Counted from the first letter of the stretch, positions 27,458 through 37,070 are shown. The stretch is DNA of 64,000 bases from an uncultured Flavobacteriaceae bacterium (GCA_947494325.1 CANLUS010000001.1:558001-622000); one strand, 5' to 3'. A program made the numbers and translations. Notes: generated by a model from the sequence alone, not told the origin.

Positions 27458-27488
27458 AACTCCTTAAAAGCACTACTTTTAGGGAGTT
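27458..27488. promoter_or_regulatory. Inverted repeat (terminator or operator)
   Basis: A 13-bp stem: 27458-27470 (AACTCCTTAAAAG) pairs with 27476-27488 (CTTTTAGGGAGTT), with one G-U pair and a 5-base loop. It ends three bases before the TATTTTTG element of the next gene. The following T-rich stretch is short, so it may be a weak terminator of the dioxygenase gene or a protein-binding site. Confidence 0.5.
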
Positions 27489-27491
27489 TAC

Positions 27492-27499
27492 TATTTTTG
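27492..27499 (+). promoter_or_regulatory. -7 element of the DUF3108 gene
   Basis: TATTTTTG, a TAnnTTTG match 41 bases before the ATG at 27541, directly after the inverted repeat. Confidence 0.45.
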
Positions 27500-27540
27500 G
27501 AACAGTAATTGTATTTTATTAATTGCTAAACAATCAAAAA

Positions 27541-28314
27541 ATGAGAAAAAATTTGCTTGCCATATTATTATTTGCTGCCATTTCGGCCTTCGCTCAAAAT
27601 GAACCAAAAGCGTATAAGGCAGGTGAATGGTTAAGATTTAGAATTAGTTATAGTAATTTTTTAAATGCTGGAAATGCTACAATGCAAATTAAAGAATCAA
27701 ATCATAATGGTAAAAAGGCATTTCATATTCAAGGAAAAGGAAAAACTACCGGAGTTATAAGCTGGTTTTTTAAAGTAAGAGATGATTACCAATCATATTT
27801 CTATAAGGACAATATCCAACCGTATCGTTTTATCCGAAAAATAAACGAAGGTGGCTACAAAAAGAACAAAGAAATTTTATTTGATCATCAAACTAGAAAT
27901 GCCACTGTTAAAGATTATAAAAAAAATACCACAAAGAATTTCACCATTAACAGTGGAGTACAAGATATGGTATCAACCTTATATTATTTGAGAGATAAGG
28001 ATTTGACAAACATGAATATCGGAGATGAAATTTCGTTGCAAATGTTTTTTGATGAAACGACATATGGATTCAAAATGCGCTACCTAGGCCGAGAAACGAT
28101 AAAAACTAAATTTGGAAAAGTTAAATCGTTAAAATTTCGCCCCGTTGTCCAGGCCGGTAGAGTATTTAAAGAGAAAGAAAGTTTAACCGTTTGGGTAACT
28201 GCCGATAAAAACAAAATACCTTTACGCATAAAAGCTTCTCTTGCTGTTGGATCGCTTAGAGCAGATTTAGATGCATATAAGGGATTAGCAAATTCATTTC
28301 CAATAATATTTTAA
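27541..28314 (+). CDS. DUF3108 domain secreted protein
   Basis: A 257-residue exported protein with a signal peptide cut near residue 18 (AISAFAQN). The remainder is beta-rich and matches the DUF3108 family: an early YKAGEWLRFRISY, a central KNYQ-free stretch ending in GVQDMVSTLYYLR, and a late VWVTADKNKIPLRI. The fold is predicted to be related to LolA/LppX-like lipid-binding barrels, so envelope lipid handling is possible. The ATG at 27541 is preferred over a TTG six codons upstream because it opens the signal peptide. The M23 gene follows 71 bases later. Confidence 0.88.
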   Translation: MRKNLLAILLFAAISAFAQNEPKAYKAGEWLRFRISYSNFLNAGNATMQIKESNHNGKKAFHIQGKGKTTGVISWFFKVRDDYQSYFYKDNIQPYRFIRKINEGGYKKNKEILFDHQTRNATVKDYKKNTTKNFTINSGVQDMVSTLYYLRDKDLTNMNIGDEISLQMFFDETTYGFKMRYLGRETIKTKFGKVKSLKFRPVVQAGRVFKEKESLTVWVTADKNKIPLRIKASLAVGSLRADLDAYKGLANSFPIIF

Positions 28315-28385
28315 CAAAAACAGGCTTTTATCGTCTCATTTAAAATAGTAGATTTGTCACATTATTTTTAAATGATCTAGATACT

Positions 28386-29624
28386 TTGAAGCAGCTTATA
28401 CCCCTACTACTAATACTAGTGCTCTTTTCTTGTAAAAAAAATGAAGAACCAATTGCAGAACCAATTGCAGCAGCTGAACTTCCTAAAATAATAAGTAAAT
28501 ACGGTTATGTGTTCAATGATTATAAAGTTGTTGAAGACACTATAAAAAGCGGAGAAAGTTTTGGTGAAATACTCGATAGAAACCATGTCGAATATCCACT
28601 TGTTTATAAAATTGCCGAATCGGTTAAGGATACTTTTGATGTCAGAAGATTAAAGGCAGGCAAACCATATACCATTTTAGCCAAAAAAGATACTACTGAA
28701 AAAGCACAGGTTTTTATTTACAGACCAAATTTAAGTGAATATCTAGTTGTCGATTTTACTGATTCTATTCAAGCCTCAAATCATAAAAAACCTATAAAAA
28801 TTGTCGATAGGATGGAAACGGGTATCATAAACGACTCTTTATCTTCGTTGTCTTTAGTTATAGATAGTAAAGGCTTAGATTATAATATTGTAAATGAAAT
28901 GGCCGATATTTATGCTTGGACCATAGATTTCTTTCACTTGCAACAAGGAGACAGTTTTAAAATTATGTTCGAAGAAAAATATGTAGATGACACTACATAC
29001 GTTGGTATTGGAAAGGTAAAGGCGGCCTATTTCGAGCATAAAAAAACACCATTTTATGCGTTTAACTATGTCACAGATTCTACAAAGAATGTATATGATT
29101 TCTATGACGATGAAGCTCATAATTTAAGAAAGCAATTTTTAAAAGCTCCCGTTAATTTTAGAAATGCTCGTATTTCTTCTAGATATAACTTAAGACGAAG
29201 AATAGCGCATTATGGATATCGAGTAAAAGCGCACAAAGGAACTGATTTTGCCGCTGCTCACGGAACACCTATTATTGCCACTGCAAATGGCACCGTTACA
29301 AAATCAGCTTATGCAAGAGGTAACGGTAACTACGTAAAAATAAAACATAATTCTACCTACAGCACGCAATACTTACATATGTCAAAAAGAAAAGCAAGGG
29401 TTGGTGATTTTGTAAAACAAGGAGACGTGATAGGGTATGTTGGTAATACTGGAAGTTCCGCAGGGAATCATGTCTGTTATCGCTTTTGGAAACATGGTAG
29501 ACAAGTAGATCCATTAAAAGAAAAATTACCCTCAGCCGAACCTATAAAAGAAGAAATAAAAGATGACTTTTTAAGTTATATCGTTCCTTTTAAAGATAGT
29601 CTCGACAACGTTATCGTAAATTAA
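28386..29624 (+). CDS. M23 family metallopeptidase lipoprotein
   Basis: A 412-residue lipoprotein with lipobox VLFSC (Cys near residue 16) followed by KKNEEP, which resembles surface-export signals of Bacteroidota lipoproteins. Residues about 55-260 form linker domains that include GESFGEIL. The M23 domain from about 265 has HKGTDF and YLHMS intact, but the usual HxH is replaced by HVCYRF, with Cys where the second zinc-binding His is expected. It should cut peptidoglycan cross-links if the Cys can bind metal. The start codon is TTG at 28386, inside an ATACTTTG stretch. Confidence 0.9.
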   Translation: MKQLIPLLLILVLFSCKKNEEPIAEPIAAAELPKIISKYGYVFNDYKVVEDTIKSGESFGEILDRNHVEYPLVYKIAESVKDTFDVRRLKAGKPYTILAKKDTTEKAQVFIYRPNLSEYLVVDFTDSIQASNHKKPIKIVDRMETGIINDSLSSLSLVIDSKGLDYNIVNEMADIYAWTIDFFHLQQGDSFKIMFEEKYVDDTTYVGIGKVKAAYFEHKKTPFYAFNYVTDSTKNVYDFYDDEAHNLRKQFLKAPVNFRNARISSRYNLRRRIAHYGYRVKAHKGTDFAAAHGTPIIATANGTVTKSAYARGNGNYVKIKHNSTYSTQYLHMSKRKARVGDFVKQGDVIGYVGNTGSSAGNHVCYRFWKHGRQVDPLKEKLPSAEPIKEEIKDDFLSYIVPFKDSLDNVIVN

Positions 29625-29660
29625 ACCTTCAATCATATCGGATCATTCTTTTAAATATTC

Positions 29661-29668
29661 TACTTTTG
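29661..29668 (+). promoter_or_regulatory. pgi -7 element
   Basis: TACTTTTG, a perfect TAnnTTTG match 21 bases before the pgi ATG. Confidence 0.5.
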
Positions 29669-29689
29669 AAGCAGTAAAATTGCAGCAAA

Positions 29690-31255
29690 ATGTCTTTAAA
29701 AAAAATCGATCCAACCACAACAGCCGCCTGGAAAAAACTGACCGCCCATTTTGAGAAAATAAAAGAAGTTCAAATGCCGTCTCTCTTTGTAAAAGATGAG
29801 GGTAGAAAAGAAACTTTTTCCGCATCTGTAGGAGATATAAATCTCGATTATTCCAAAAATAGAATTACTGAAGAGACCTTAAAATATTTGGTTGAATTAG
29901 CAACTGAAGTCGATCTAAAAGATGGTATTGAGCAATTATTCTTAGGTGAAAAAATTAACGCCACTGAAAACAGAGCTGTCCTACACACCGCTCTGAGAAA
30001 CAAATCTGACAAGCCGGTTTTCGTCGAAGGAAAAGACGTCATGCCCGAGGTTAAGAAATCATTAAGTAAAATGAAGTCTTTTTCAGATGATATCATTTCT
30101 GGAACGCTTAAAGGATTTACTAACAAAGCTTTTACTGATGTCGTTAATATTGGTATTGGTGGTTCCGATCTTGGTCCAAGAATGGTGGTCGAAGCACTTC
30201 CTTTTTATGCCAATCATTTGCAAACGCATTTTATTTCGAATATCGATGGAGACCATGTAGCAGAAACTTTAAAAGCATTAGATCCTGAAACTACATTATT
30301 CGTAATTGTCTCAAAAACATTTACAACTCAAGAAACATTAACTAATGCTGAAACAGTAAAAAAATGGTTTTTAAAATCAGCCTCACAAAATGATATCAAG
30401 CATAATTTTGTGGCAGTTTCAACAAACCTAGAAAAAGTAAGTGCCTTTGGTATTGATGCTGACAATATTTTTACCATGTGGGATTGGGTAGGAGGTCGTT
30501 ATTCTATGTGGAGTGCAGTAGGCTTATCTATCTGTTTAGCAATTGGTTTTGATCAATTTGATGATTTTCTAAATGGGGCTTATGAAGTAGACAAACATTT
30601 TAAATCTGCTTCGTTCGATCAAAACGTACCTGTAATTTTAGCACTACTCAGTGTTTGGTATAATAACTTTTTTAATACCGAGAGTGAAGTTGTTATTCCT
30701 TTTTCTCAATATATGAGTCAATTAGTTCCTTATTTACAACAACTTTCTATGGAAAGTAATGGAAAAGCAGTTGATAGAAACGGACAGGATGTTCAGTATC
30801 AAACGGGTAATATTATTTGGGGCAATACCGGTACCAATGTACAACATGCTTTTATGCAACTAGTTCACCAAGGAACAAAATTAATTCCCGTTGATTTTAT
30901 TGGTTTTTCTAAATCATTACATAATAATGAAGAACACCATGAAAAGTTAATGGCCAATTTTTATGCACAATCGGAAGCATTGTGTATTGGCAAATCAAAG
31001 GAGCAAGTACATTTAGAATTAAAACTGGCCAATAAATTAGATGCTATTAATACCTTACTTCCATATAAAGTCTTTGAAGGCAATAGACCATCCAATTCTA
31101 TTTTAATAAAAAAACTATCTCCTTTTTCTTTGGGAAGTTTAATTGCAATTTATGAGCATAAAACATTTACTCAGGGATACCTTTGGAATATTTTCAGTTT
31201 TGACCAATTTGGTGTTGAATTGGGAAAAGAAATGGCTAATAAAAGGCTTTCTTAA
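29690..31255 (+). CDS. pgi: Glucose-6-phosphate isomerase
   Basis: A 521-residue phosphoglucose isomerase that interconverts glucose 6-phosphate and fructose 6-phosphate in glycolysis. Clear family signatures are [14 protein letters not shown] near 147, [12 protein letters not shown] near 205, and the catalytic-region [11 protein letters not shown] near 265. The His in the late HNNEEHHE region and the Lys near the C terminus ([10 protein letters not shown]) are present. Slightly shorter than E. coli Pgi (about 549). It is cytoplasmic and has its own promoter. Confidence 0.97.
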   Translation: MSLKKIDPTTTAAWKKLTAHFEKIKEVQMPSLFVKDEGRKETFSASVGDINLDYSKNRITEETLKYLVELATEVDLKDGIEQLFLGEKINATENRAVLHTALRNKSDKPVFVEGKDVMPEVKKSLSKMKSFSDDIISGTLKGFTNKAFTDVVNIGIGGSDLGPRMVVEALPFYANHLQTHFISNIDGDHVAETLKALDPETTLFVIVSKTFTTQETLTNAETVKKWFLKSASQNDIKHNFVAVSTNLEKVSAFGIDADNIFTMWDWVGGRYSMWSAVGLSICLAIGFDQFDDFLNGAYEVDKHFKSASFDQNVPVILALLSVWYNNFFNTESEVVIPFSQYMSQLVPYLQQLSMESNGKAVDRNGQDVQYQTGNIIWGNTGTNVQHAFMQLVHQGTKLIPVDFIGFSKSLHNNEEHHEKLMANFYAQSEALCIGKSKEQVHLELKLANKLDAINTLLPYKVFEGNRPSNSILIKKLSPFSLGSLIAIYEHKTFTQGYLWNIFSFDQFGVELGKEMANKRLS

Positions 31256-31403
31256 TATCTATTTGACATAAATATTGATAAATTCTAGGCTCACTGTTAA
31301 TAAGTTGAGCTCCACATTCTGGTAAAAAACCTTCTATTTTACATATATTTGTCCGCTTGGCTAAAAGTTAATGTTTTCTTAAAGTTATTTCTATGAAAAG
31401 CCT

Positions 31404-31411
31404 TACTTTTG
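31404..31411 (+). promoter_or_regulatory. -7 element of the first TonB receptor operon
   Basis: TACTTTTG, 32 bases before the ATG at 31444. A second match, TATATTTG, lies at 31344-31351, so the operon may have two promoters. Confidence 0.5.
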
Positions 31412-31443
31412 CCGCGTAAAACATAAACTAATTCAATTTACAC

Positions 31444-33978
31444 ATGAAAAAAATTACTAATTTATTGATGGTTTTGATGTTCGCTATGACATCATCCATT
31501 TATGCACAAACCATTACTGGTACTGTAAATGCTGAAGACGGACCGCTTCCCGGAGCCAATGTTATTCAAAAAGGTACTACCAATGGTGTTACTACTGATT
31601 TTGACGGTAAGTTTTCGTTAAATGTTGCCGAAGGATCAGGTTCTGTTGTTGTTTCTTTTGTAGGTTATAAAAACACCGAGGTGAGCTATACTGTAGCTGC
31701 TGGTGAAACGAAAGATTTAGGTACTATCACATTAGTATCTGACAACACTTTAGACGAGATTGTTGTGACTGCAACTTCTTTTGCAATTGATCGACAAACT
31801 CCTGTTGCTGTTTCTACTATTAAGGCAGTAGAAATAGAAAACAAATTAGGATCTCAAGAATTTCCTGAAATTTTAAAATCAACGCCTGGTGTTTATGCCA
31901 CAAAAAATGGTGGTGGTTTCGGAGATGGTGATTTGAGTTTAAGAGGTTTTAACTCAGTAAACGTTGCTGTAATGATTAACGGTGTTCCCGTAAATGACAT
32001 GGAAAATGGTCGTGTTTTCTGGTCTAACTGGGCGGGTTTATCCGATGTTACTTCTGCAATGCAAGTACAGCGTGGTCTAGGAGCATCTAAAGTTGCTGTG
32101 CCTTCAATTGGTGGTACTGTTAATATTTTGACGAAGACTACTGATGCAAATAAGGGAGGAAGCATTTTCGTTTCAACTGGTAACGATAACTATCAAAAAT
32201 ATGGTATCACATTATCTACAGGAATGATGGATAATGGTTTTGCTGCGACTATTTCTGCTGCAAAAACAACAGGTGATGGTTATGTTGATGGAACAGAATT
32301 TAACGGTGCAAATTACTTCTTGAACATTTCAAAGCAATTAGGGGATAATCATAAAATATCATTGACAACGTTTGGTGCGCCACAACGACATGGTCAAAGA
32401 CAAGATAGAGTTTTAATTTCTGATATTAGAAATGCTGAGCAAGATGTGAAGTTCAACCCTAACTGGGGTTATAAAAATGGCCAAGTGGTTCATATAGAGG
32501 ATAACTTCTATCATAAATCTCAAACGTCATTAAATCACGATTGGACAATTTCTGACAATACATTTTTATCTACTGCACTTTATGCCTCTTGGGGTACTGG
32601 TGGTGGTGGTGGTACTGTCGGTTCAAACAGAGATTTATTTAAAGTAAGATTAGGTGGTGACGACCAACCAGTAGATTTAGATAATATTGTAAGAATTAAT
32701 AAAGCAAACGGTGCATTAGGTTCTGAAGCTGCGTTAAGAGCTTCTAGAAATGACCACAGCTGGTTTGGTTTATTATCTACGTTTAAGACGGAGATCAACG
32801 ATAATCTAGATTTTATCGGTGGTATTGATTTAAGAACATATACTGGTAAGCACTTTAGAGAAGTTACTGATTTATTAGGTGGAGAGTATTTGTTAGATAA
32901 TAACGACGTAAACAATCCAAATAATGCTGCACGTGTAGGTGATAAAATCGCTTACAACAATGATGGTGAAGTAGGTTGGCAAGGTCTATTTACTCAACTT
33001 GAGTATAACAATGACGTATTTGCAGGTTTTATTTCTCTTGCTGCATCTAATACTTCTTATAGAAGAATCGATTATTTTAACTATCTAGATAGTGATCCAT
33101 TACAAACTACAGATAGATTTAACTTTTTTGGTTATAGTGTAAAAGGTGGAGCAAACTATAATATCAATGAAACACAAAATGTATTTGTAAACATTGGTTA
33201 TTTTGAAAAAGCAGCCTTTTTCGACGCTGTATTCTTAAATTTCAACAATGAAACTATTAATGAGGATGCTGAAACTGAAAAAATATTTAGTGCTGAGATA
33301 GGTTACGGAATCAGATCTGAAAAATTTGCTGCAAATGTGAATTTATATAGAACTGAGTGGAACGATAGAACTTTCCCTAGATTTTTCCAAAACCCTGATG
33401 GTACCAATAGTGTTGCTAACATTACTGGTGTGAATGCATTACACCAAGGAGTTGAATTTGATTTCGAATATAGACCATCTACTCGTTTTAGATTAAATGG
33501 TATGTTATCTCTTGGAAACTGGGAGTGGGCAAATGATATTGAAAATGTTCAAATTTTTGATGAAGAGCAGAATTTAGTACAAACTGTAGATTTATTTATT
33601 GAAGGTTTAAAAGTAGGTAGACCTGCTCAAACAACTGCAGCCTTAGGATTCGATTGGGAACTATTTGAAAAAACTCACTTTACAGTTGATTACAACTATT
33701 TTGGTGATATCTATGCTGACTACGATCCAAATGATAGAGGAACTGCTGGTTTACCACAAGCTTGGAAACTACCAAATTACAGTACGTTTGATGCAAGTTT
33801 AAGATATGGTTTTAAAATCATGGACTTTGACGCTGTAGTAACAGGTCGATTAAATAATGTCTTCAATGTAGACTATATTCAAAGTGCCTTAGATGGTACC
33901 GGTTCAGTTGCCAGTACTGCTTTAGTATATTATGGTTTCGGAAGAACGTTTAACCTTAGTGCAAGAATTAAATTTTAA
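31444..33978 (+). CDS. TonB-dependent receptor with carboxypeptidase-like N-terminal domain
   Basis: An 844-residue outer-membrane importer. Signal peptide 1-21; residues 22-105 are a CarboxypepD_reg-like beta sandwich (ITGTVNAEDGPLPGANV). The plug runs from about 105 to 230 with ILKSTPGVYAT, SLRGFNSVNVAVMINGVPV and GGTVNILTK. The rest is a 22-strand barrel ending in a C-terminal Phe. Eleven bases later comes a lipoprotein that is not SusD, so this is not a standard glycan pair. An endonuclease lipoprotein follows next. I infer import of nucleic-acid fragments or another nutrient; substrate cannot be read from the barrel. Confidence 0.93.
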   Translation: MKKITNLLMVLMFAMTSSIYAQTITGTVNAEDGPLPGANVIQKGTTNGVTTDFDGKFSLNVAEGSGSVVVSFVGYKNTEVSYTVAAGETKDLGTITLVSDNTLDEIVVTATSFAIDRQTPVAVSTIKAVEIENKLGSQEFPEILKSTPGVYATKNGGGFGDGDLSLRGFNSVNVAVMINGVPVNDMENGRVFWSNWAGLSDVTSAMQVQRGLGASKVAVPSIGGTVNILTKTTDANKGGSIFVSTGNDNYQKYGITLSTGMMDNGFAATISAAKTTGDGYVDGTEFNGANYFLNISKQLGDNHKISLTTFGAPQRHGQRQDRVLISDIRNAEQDVKFNPNWGYKNGQVVHIEDNFYHKSQTSLNHDWTISDNTFLSTALYASWGTGGGGGTVGSNRDLFKVRLGGDDQPVDLDNIVRINKANGALGSEAALRASRNDHSWFGLLSTFKTEINDNLDFIGGIDLRTYTGKHFREVTDLLGGEYLLDNNDVNNPNNAARVGDKIAYNNDGEVGWQGLFTQLEYNNDVFAGFISLAASNTSYRRIDYFNYLDSDPLQTTDRFNFFGYSVKGGANYNINETQNVFVNIGYFEKAAFFDAVFLNFNNETINEDAETEKIFSAEIGYGIRSEKFAANVNLYRTEWNDRTFPRFFQNPDGTNSVANITGVNALHQGVEFDFEYRPSTRFRLNGMLSLGNWEWANDIENVQIFDEEQNLVQTVDLFIEGLKVGRPAQTTAALGFDWELFEKTHFTVDYNYFGDIYADYDPNDRGTAGLPQAWKLPNYSTFDASLRYGFKIMDFDAVVTGRLNNVFNVDYIQSALDGTGSVASTALVYYGFGRTFNLSARIKF

Positions 33979-33989
33979 GAAATAAGAAA

Positions 33990-35150
33990 ATGAAAAAAGT
34001 AATTTATTTATTATCGTTTGTAGCCGTTCTTTTTACGAGCTGTGACCCTCTTGATGATGTCTATGACGAATTAGACGCTCAAGGACCTGGAAACATTATT
34101 GTTGGTGAGGCAAAGTTTACTTTAACTGATGATGATTATGATGATTTAGGTTTAAATTTTGGTAATTTCGGATCGACAGATCAAGCTAAAAGCTTATTAC
34201 CAGCTTTCTTAGCAGATAAGTTCCCTGTTTGGGGAGAAGGTTCTTTAGCAGAAGTTACTTACGAATTATTTGCTCCATTACAAGAGCAAGATAGCATCGT
34301 GAGATATACAGTAACTACTGAAGATTATGATTCAAATCCTGAGACAGAAAGATTCAATAATTTTGATGATAATGATCAGATATTTGATTTCTTAAATGTT
34401 AGATACCCTACACCGGTTGACAATATGTTGGTTTCACTTACTTATGATTTCTTTAACGGAAGTGTAAATGAGTTTAACAATGGTTTCTTCTATACTGGTG
34501 GCGAGTGGATATTCGTTCCTGGCCTTACAGATGATGAATACACATTAGTTGGTGAGCGTTTTCCAAACTTCTCTTCTGAAGACGAAGCAGATGAAAAAAT
34601 GCCTCTTTTATTACTAGACAAGTTTAAGTTTGATTTTCCTGAAGCAGGTGATATTGAAGCTACGATGTATAAATTGTTCGTTACTGATGTTAGTGATTTA
34701 GACGGTGATGGTAGAACAGATGATAGAACTACCTATAGTTTTATTAAGTATTTCCAATATGATGGTGCTGCATGGTCAGCATATGATAATACGGTAAACG
34801 AAACATTACAATTTGGTAATGATGGTACTACTTGGGTTCCTGACAATACGATTACTTACACAATTGGAAGTGCTGATATCGCGATTATTGCTTCTGCATT
34901 AGAAGGAACATATCCTGATCCTGTTGCCAACGTTGTAAGATTTAATAGTTTTGACAGAAGAGCTAGTAGTGGTAATTACTGGAGTGACGACATGTTATTA
35001 GAAGCATTTAATGCTCTTTTAAACTCGGTAAACCCTAGTGCAGAAGAAGGTCAAAAATATGTACTAACTTTCGCAACCTTTACAGGAAGCGTTGTTGATG
35101 AAACTCAAAAAGTTATAAAATCTGGAGGTGTCTGGATTTATAACAACTAA
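33990..35150 (+). CDS. Repeat-containing surface lipoprotein, TonB receptor partner
   Basis: A 386-residue lipoprotein (lipobox LFTSC, Cys near 18) with a very acidic start (DPLDDVYDELD), consistent with export to the cell surface. I do not recognise a family. It has about four divergent repeats of 60-90 residues, each pairing a short DDxY-type start with an NFxSxDxA helix and a YPxP or DKFP turn; examples begin near residues 43, 105, 175 and 285. It is not SusD-like and has no TPR helices. It lies 11 bases after the TonB receptor and ends at a terminator, so the two form one operon and it may act as a substrate-binding lid. Confidence 0.85.
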   Translation: MKKVIYLLSFVAVLFTSCDPLDDVYDELDAQGPGNIIVGEAKFTLTDDDYDDLGLNFGNFGSTDQAKSLLPAFLADKFPVWGEGSLAEVTYELFAPLQEQDSIVRYTVTTEDYDSNPETERFNNFDDNDQIFDFLNVRYPTPVDNMLVSLTYDFFNGSVNEFNNGFFYTGGEWIFVPGLTDDEYTLVGERFPNFSSEDEADEKMPLLLLDKFKFDFPEAGDIEATMYKLFVTDVSDLDGDGRTDDRTTYSFIKYFQYDGAAWSAYDNTVNETLQFGNDGTTWVPDNTITYTIGSADIAIIASALEGTYPDPVANVVRFNSFDRRASSGNYWSDDMLLEAFNALLNSVNPSAEEGQKYVLTFATFTGSVVDETQKVIKSGGVWIYNN

Positions 35151-35173
35151 GTTTTACTTATCATATAGAATTA

Positions 35174-35207
35174 AAAACCTCTTGTCAAATTTGATAAGAG
35201 GTTTTTT
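35174..35207 (+). terminator. Intrinsic terminator of the first TonB receptor operon
   Basis: AAACCTCTT pairs with AAGAGGTTT, with inner TCAAA/TTTGA pairing, and is followed by six T. It separates the operon from the endonuclease gene. Confidence 0.8.
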
Positions 35208-35219
35208 AATTTAATTAGT

Positions 35220-35227
35220 TATTTTTG
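35220..35227 (+). promoter_or_regulatory. -7 element of the endonuclease I gene
   Basis: TATTTTTG, 28 bases before the ATG at 35256 and just after the preceding terminator. Confidence 0.45.
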
Positions 35228-35255
35228 TAGCTGTACATTCATTGAATCAAAATAC

Positions 35256-36605
35256 ATGAAAAAAGTTCTAAGTATATTCATTTGTAGCCTCCTTTTACTT
35301 ACGTGCAGTAAAGACAGTGGCGGAGGTATGGTAAAACCCCCAGAGGAAAACCTAAAACCTGTAGCGGTTGCTGATGCTGCTTCAACAACAGAAGATGAAG
35401 ATATTGACATTAATGTATTGTCAAACGATACTGTCATCACTGGTTCAAGAGTAGATTCATTTGATGCAAACGGAACTAATGGTGGTAGTATTATCGAAAA
35501 TAGAGATGGTACTTTTACCTATACGCCTTCAGATAACTTTGTAGGAACCGATACATTTACTTATACCTTATGTGATAATGACCCTACTCCAGATTGTTCT
35601 ACTGCAATGGTTACAGTTACCGTTATTGACGCTGGTTCTCCTACTGCTGCAGACGACCAAGTAAATACAGTTAAAAATACGATGATCATTATTAATGATT
35701 ATGCTCAAAATGATTCTACCGTTGATAGCGCAAGCATTAACGAAGTTGATTCGTCTAGTTCTACTGGTACTGCTACAATTAATTCTGATGGTACTATTTC
35801 TTATACTCCTCAAACTGATTTTGTAGGTGATGATACGTTTACCTATACAATTTGTGACGATGATACACCAGACCCTACTTGTGCAACAGCGACGATCACT
35901 GTTTCCGTTTTAGAGGCCACAGCATTCAATATTCCAGCCGATTTAAGTGCGTACTATGCTACTTTACCAATTACAACTGATAGTGACTTGAATTTTACCT
36001 TTGTTTCGAATCATACTTCCGATAAACACACTACCATTTTATCTTATGGCGAAAGGCACGGGTTTTTATATGACGCAGATGAAGACGCAACAAATACGCC
36101 GAATGTTGTTTTAATGTATAGTAGTGAGAGTCGCGATGAAAGAGAATATACTTCAGGTAACAACTCACATTCGCCGCAAACATTTAATACAGAACATGTG
36201 TATCCTCAATCTCGATTAGAGGCTGCTGATGCAGTTACTGATTTGCATCATCTAAGATCTTGTGATGCTGACGTTAATTCTAACAGAAGTAATTTTCCAT
36301 TTGTAGATGGGAGTGGTAACTTTGATTTAATTAATGGAAATACTTGGTATCCCGGAGATGAGTGGAAAGGTGATGTCGCCAGAATGATGATGTATTTAAA
36401 TGTAAGATACGGTGAGACTTTCGAAAAAGTTGGTACCCTAGAACTATTTTTACAATGGAATGCTGAAGATCCAGTTTCTAGTTTTGAATTACAGCGTAAC
36501 GCAGTTATTCAAGGAGCACAAGGGAATCGCAATCCTTTTATTGACAATCCATATTTAGCGACCCTCATTTGGGGTGGAACTCCTGCTGAAAATAGGTGGG
36601 AATAA
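35256..36605 (+). CDS. Lipid-anchored endonuclease I with two cadherin-like domains
   Basis: A 449-residue nuclease. The lipid Cys is C17 (LLLLTC), followed by a Gly-rich linker. Two Ig/cadherin-like repeats lie at about 36-122 and 127-217; both contain the GTxTYTP and FTYTxCDxD pattern. The C-terminal half from about 225 is an endonuclease I (NucM) domain with NTEHVYPQSR (E313, H314), DLHHLRSCDADVNSNR, and EWKGDVARMMMY. Such enzymes cut single- and double-stranded DNA and RNA outside the cytoplasm. The linker domains would hold the nuclease away from the membrane. It follows a TonB receptor operon and precedes a small membrane gene by 12 bases. Confidence 0.93.
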   Translation: MKKVLSIFICSLLLLTCSKDSGGGMVKPPEENLKPVAVADAASTTEDEDIDINVLSNDTVITGSRVDSFDANGTNGGSIIENRDGTFTYTPSDNFVGTDTFTYTLCDNDPTPDCSTAMVTVTVIDAGSPTAADDQVNTVKNTMIIINDYAQNDSTVDSASINEVDSSSSTGTATINSDGTISYTPQTDFVGDDTFTYTICDDDTPDPTCATATITVSVLEATAFNIPADLSAYYATLPITTDSDLNFTFVSNHTSDKHTTILSYGERHGFLYDADEDATNTPNVVLMYSSESRDEREYTSGNNSHSPQTFNTEHVYPQSRLEAADAVTDLHHLRSCDADVNSNRSNFPFVDGSGNFDLINGNTWYPGDEWKGDVARMMMYLNVRYGETFEKVGTLELFLQWNAEDPVSSFELQRNAVIQGAQGNRNPFIDNPYLATLIWGGTPAENRWE

Positions 36606-36617
36606 AATTTTACCATT

Positions 36618-37049
36618 ATGAAACAAATTCATTCTTATTGGGCGTATATCGCCGTATTGATTTTAATTGTTGCGTTTATAAATGCCGTAATGGGTATGGC
36701 AAAAAAAAGATCATTTACTGATAAAGATTTACGCATTTCTTTATTTACTTTAATTGTAATGCACATTCAATTACTAATTGGGTTAGGTTGGTACTTTATG
36801 AGCCCATGGTTTAAAGCCTTAAAAGACGTTGGCGTGAGTGCGGCAATGAAAGATGCACAATTAAGACTATTTTCTATTGAGCATCCAACCATGATGATTT
36901 TAGCGATTGTTTTTATTACCATTGGTTGGTCTAAACATAAAAAGAAAACAACCGATGAGAGTAAGTTTAAAACTATTATGATCTTTTATGGAATCGGTTT
37001 GTTCTTTGTACTTACAAGAATGCCATGGAAGCAATGGCTCAATTTGTAG
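36618..37049 (+). CDS. Four-helix membrane protein (often called cytochrome B-like)
   Basis: A 143-residue protein with four hydrophobic helices (about 7-27, 40-62, 88-107 and 118-134). Several His residues (H5, H49 and H90) sit at or near helix ends and could bind heme, which is why relatives in Flavobacteriaceae are often labelled cytochrome B. I see no other heme motif. It starts 12 bases after the endonuclease gene and probably shares its transcript, but a functional tie is unclear. Confidence 0.75.
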   Translation: MKQIHSYWAYIAVLILIVAFINAVMGMAKKRSFTDKDLRISLFTLIVMHIQLLIGLGWYFMSPWFKALKDVGVSAAMKDAQLRLFSIEHPTMMILAIVFITIGWSKHKKKTTDESKFKTIMIFYGIGLFFVLTRMPWKQWLNL

Positions 37050-37070
37050 AACTTTAATAGTTTCGAAGCA

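Noticed and set aside
31893-32915. Open frames opposite the first TonB receptor
   Set aside because: Shadows of the receptor; the Pro-rich composition comes from Gly-rich codons read backwards.
31444-35150. SusC/SusD-type polysaccharide utilisation locus
   Set aside because: The partner lipoprotein is not SusD-like and no glycosidases are nearby; nucleases are.
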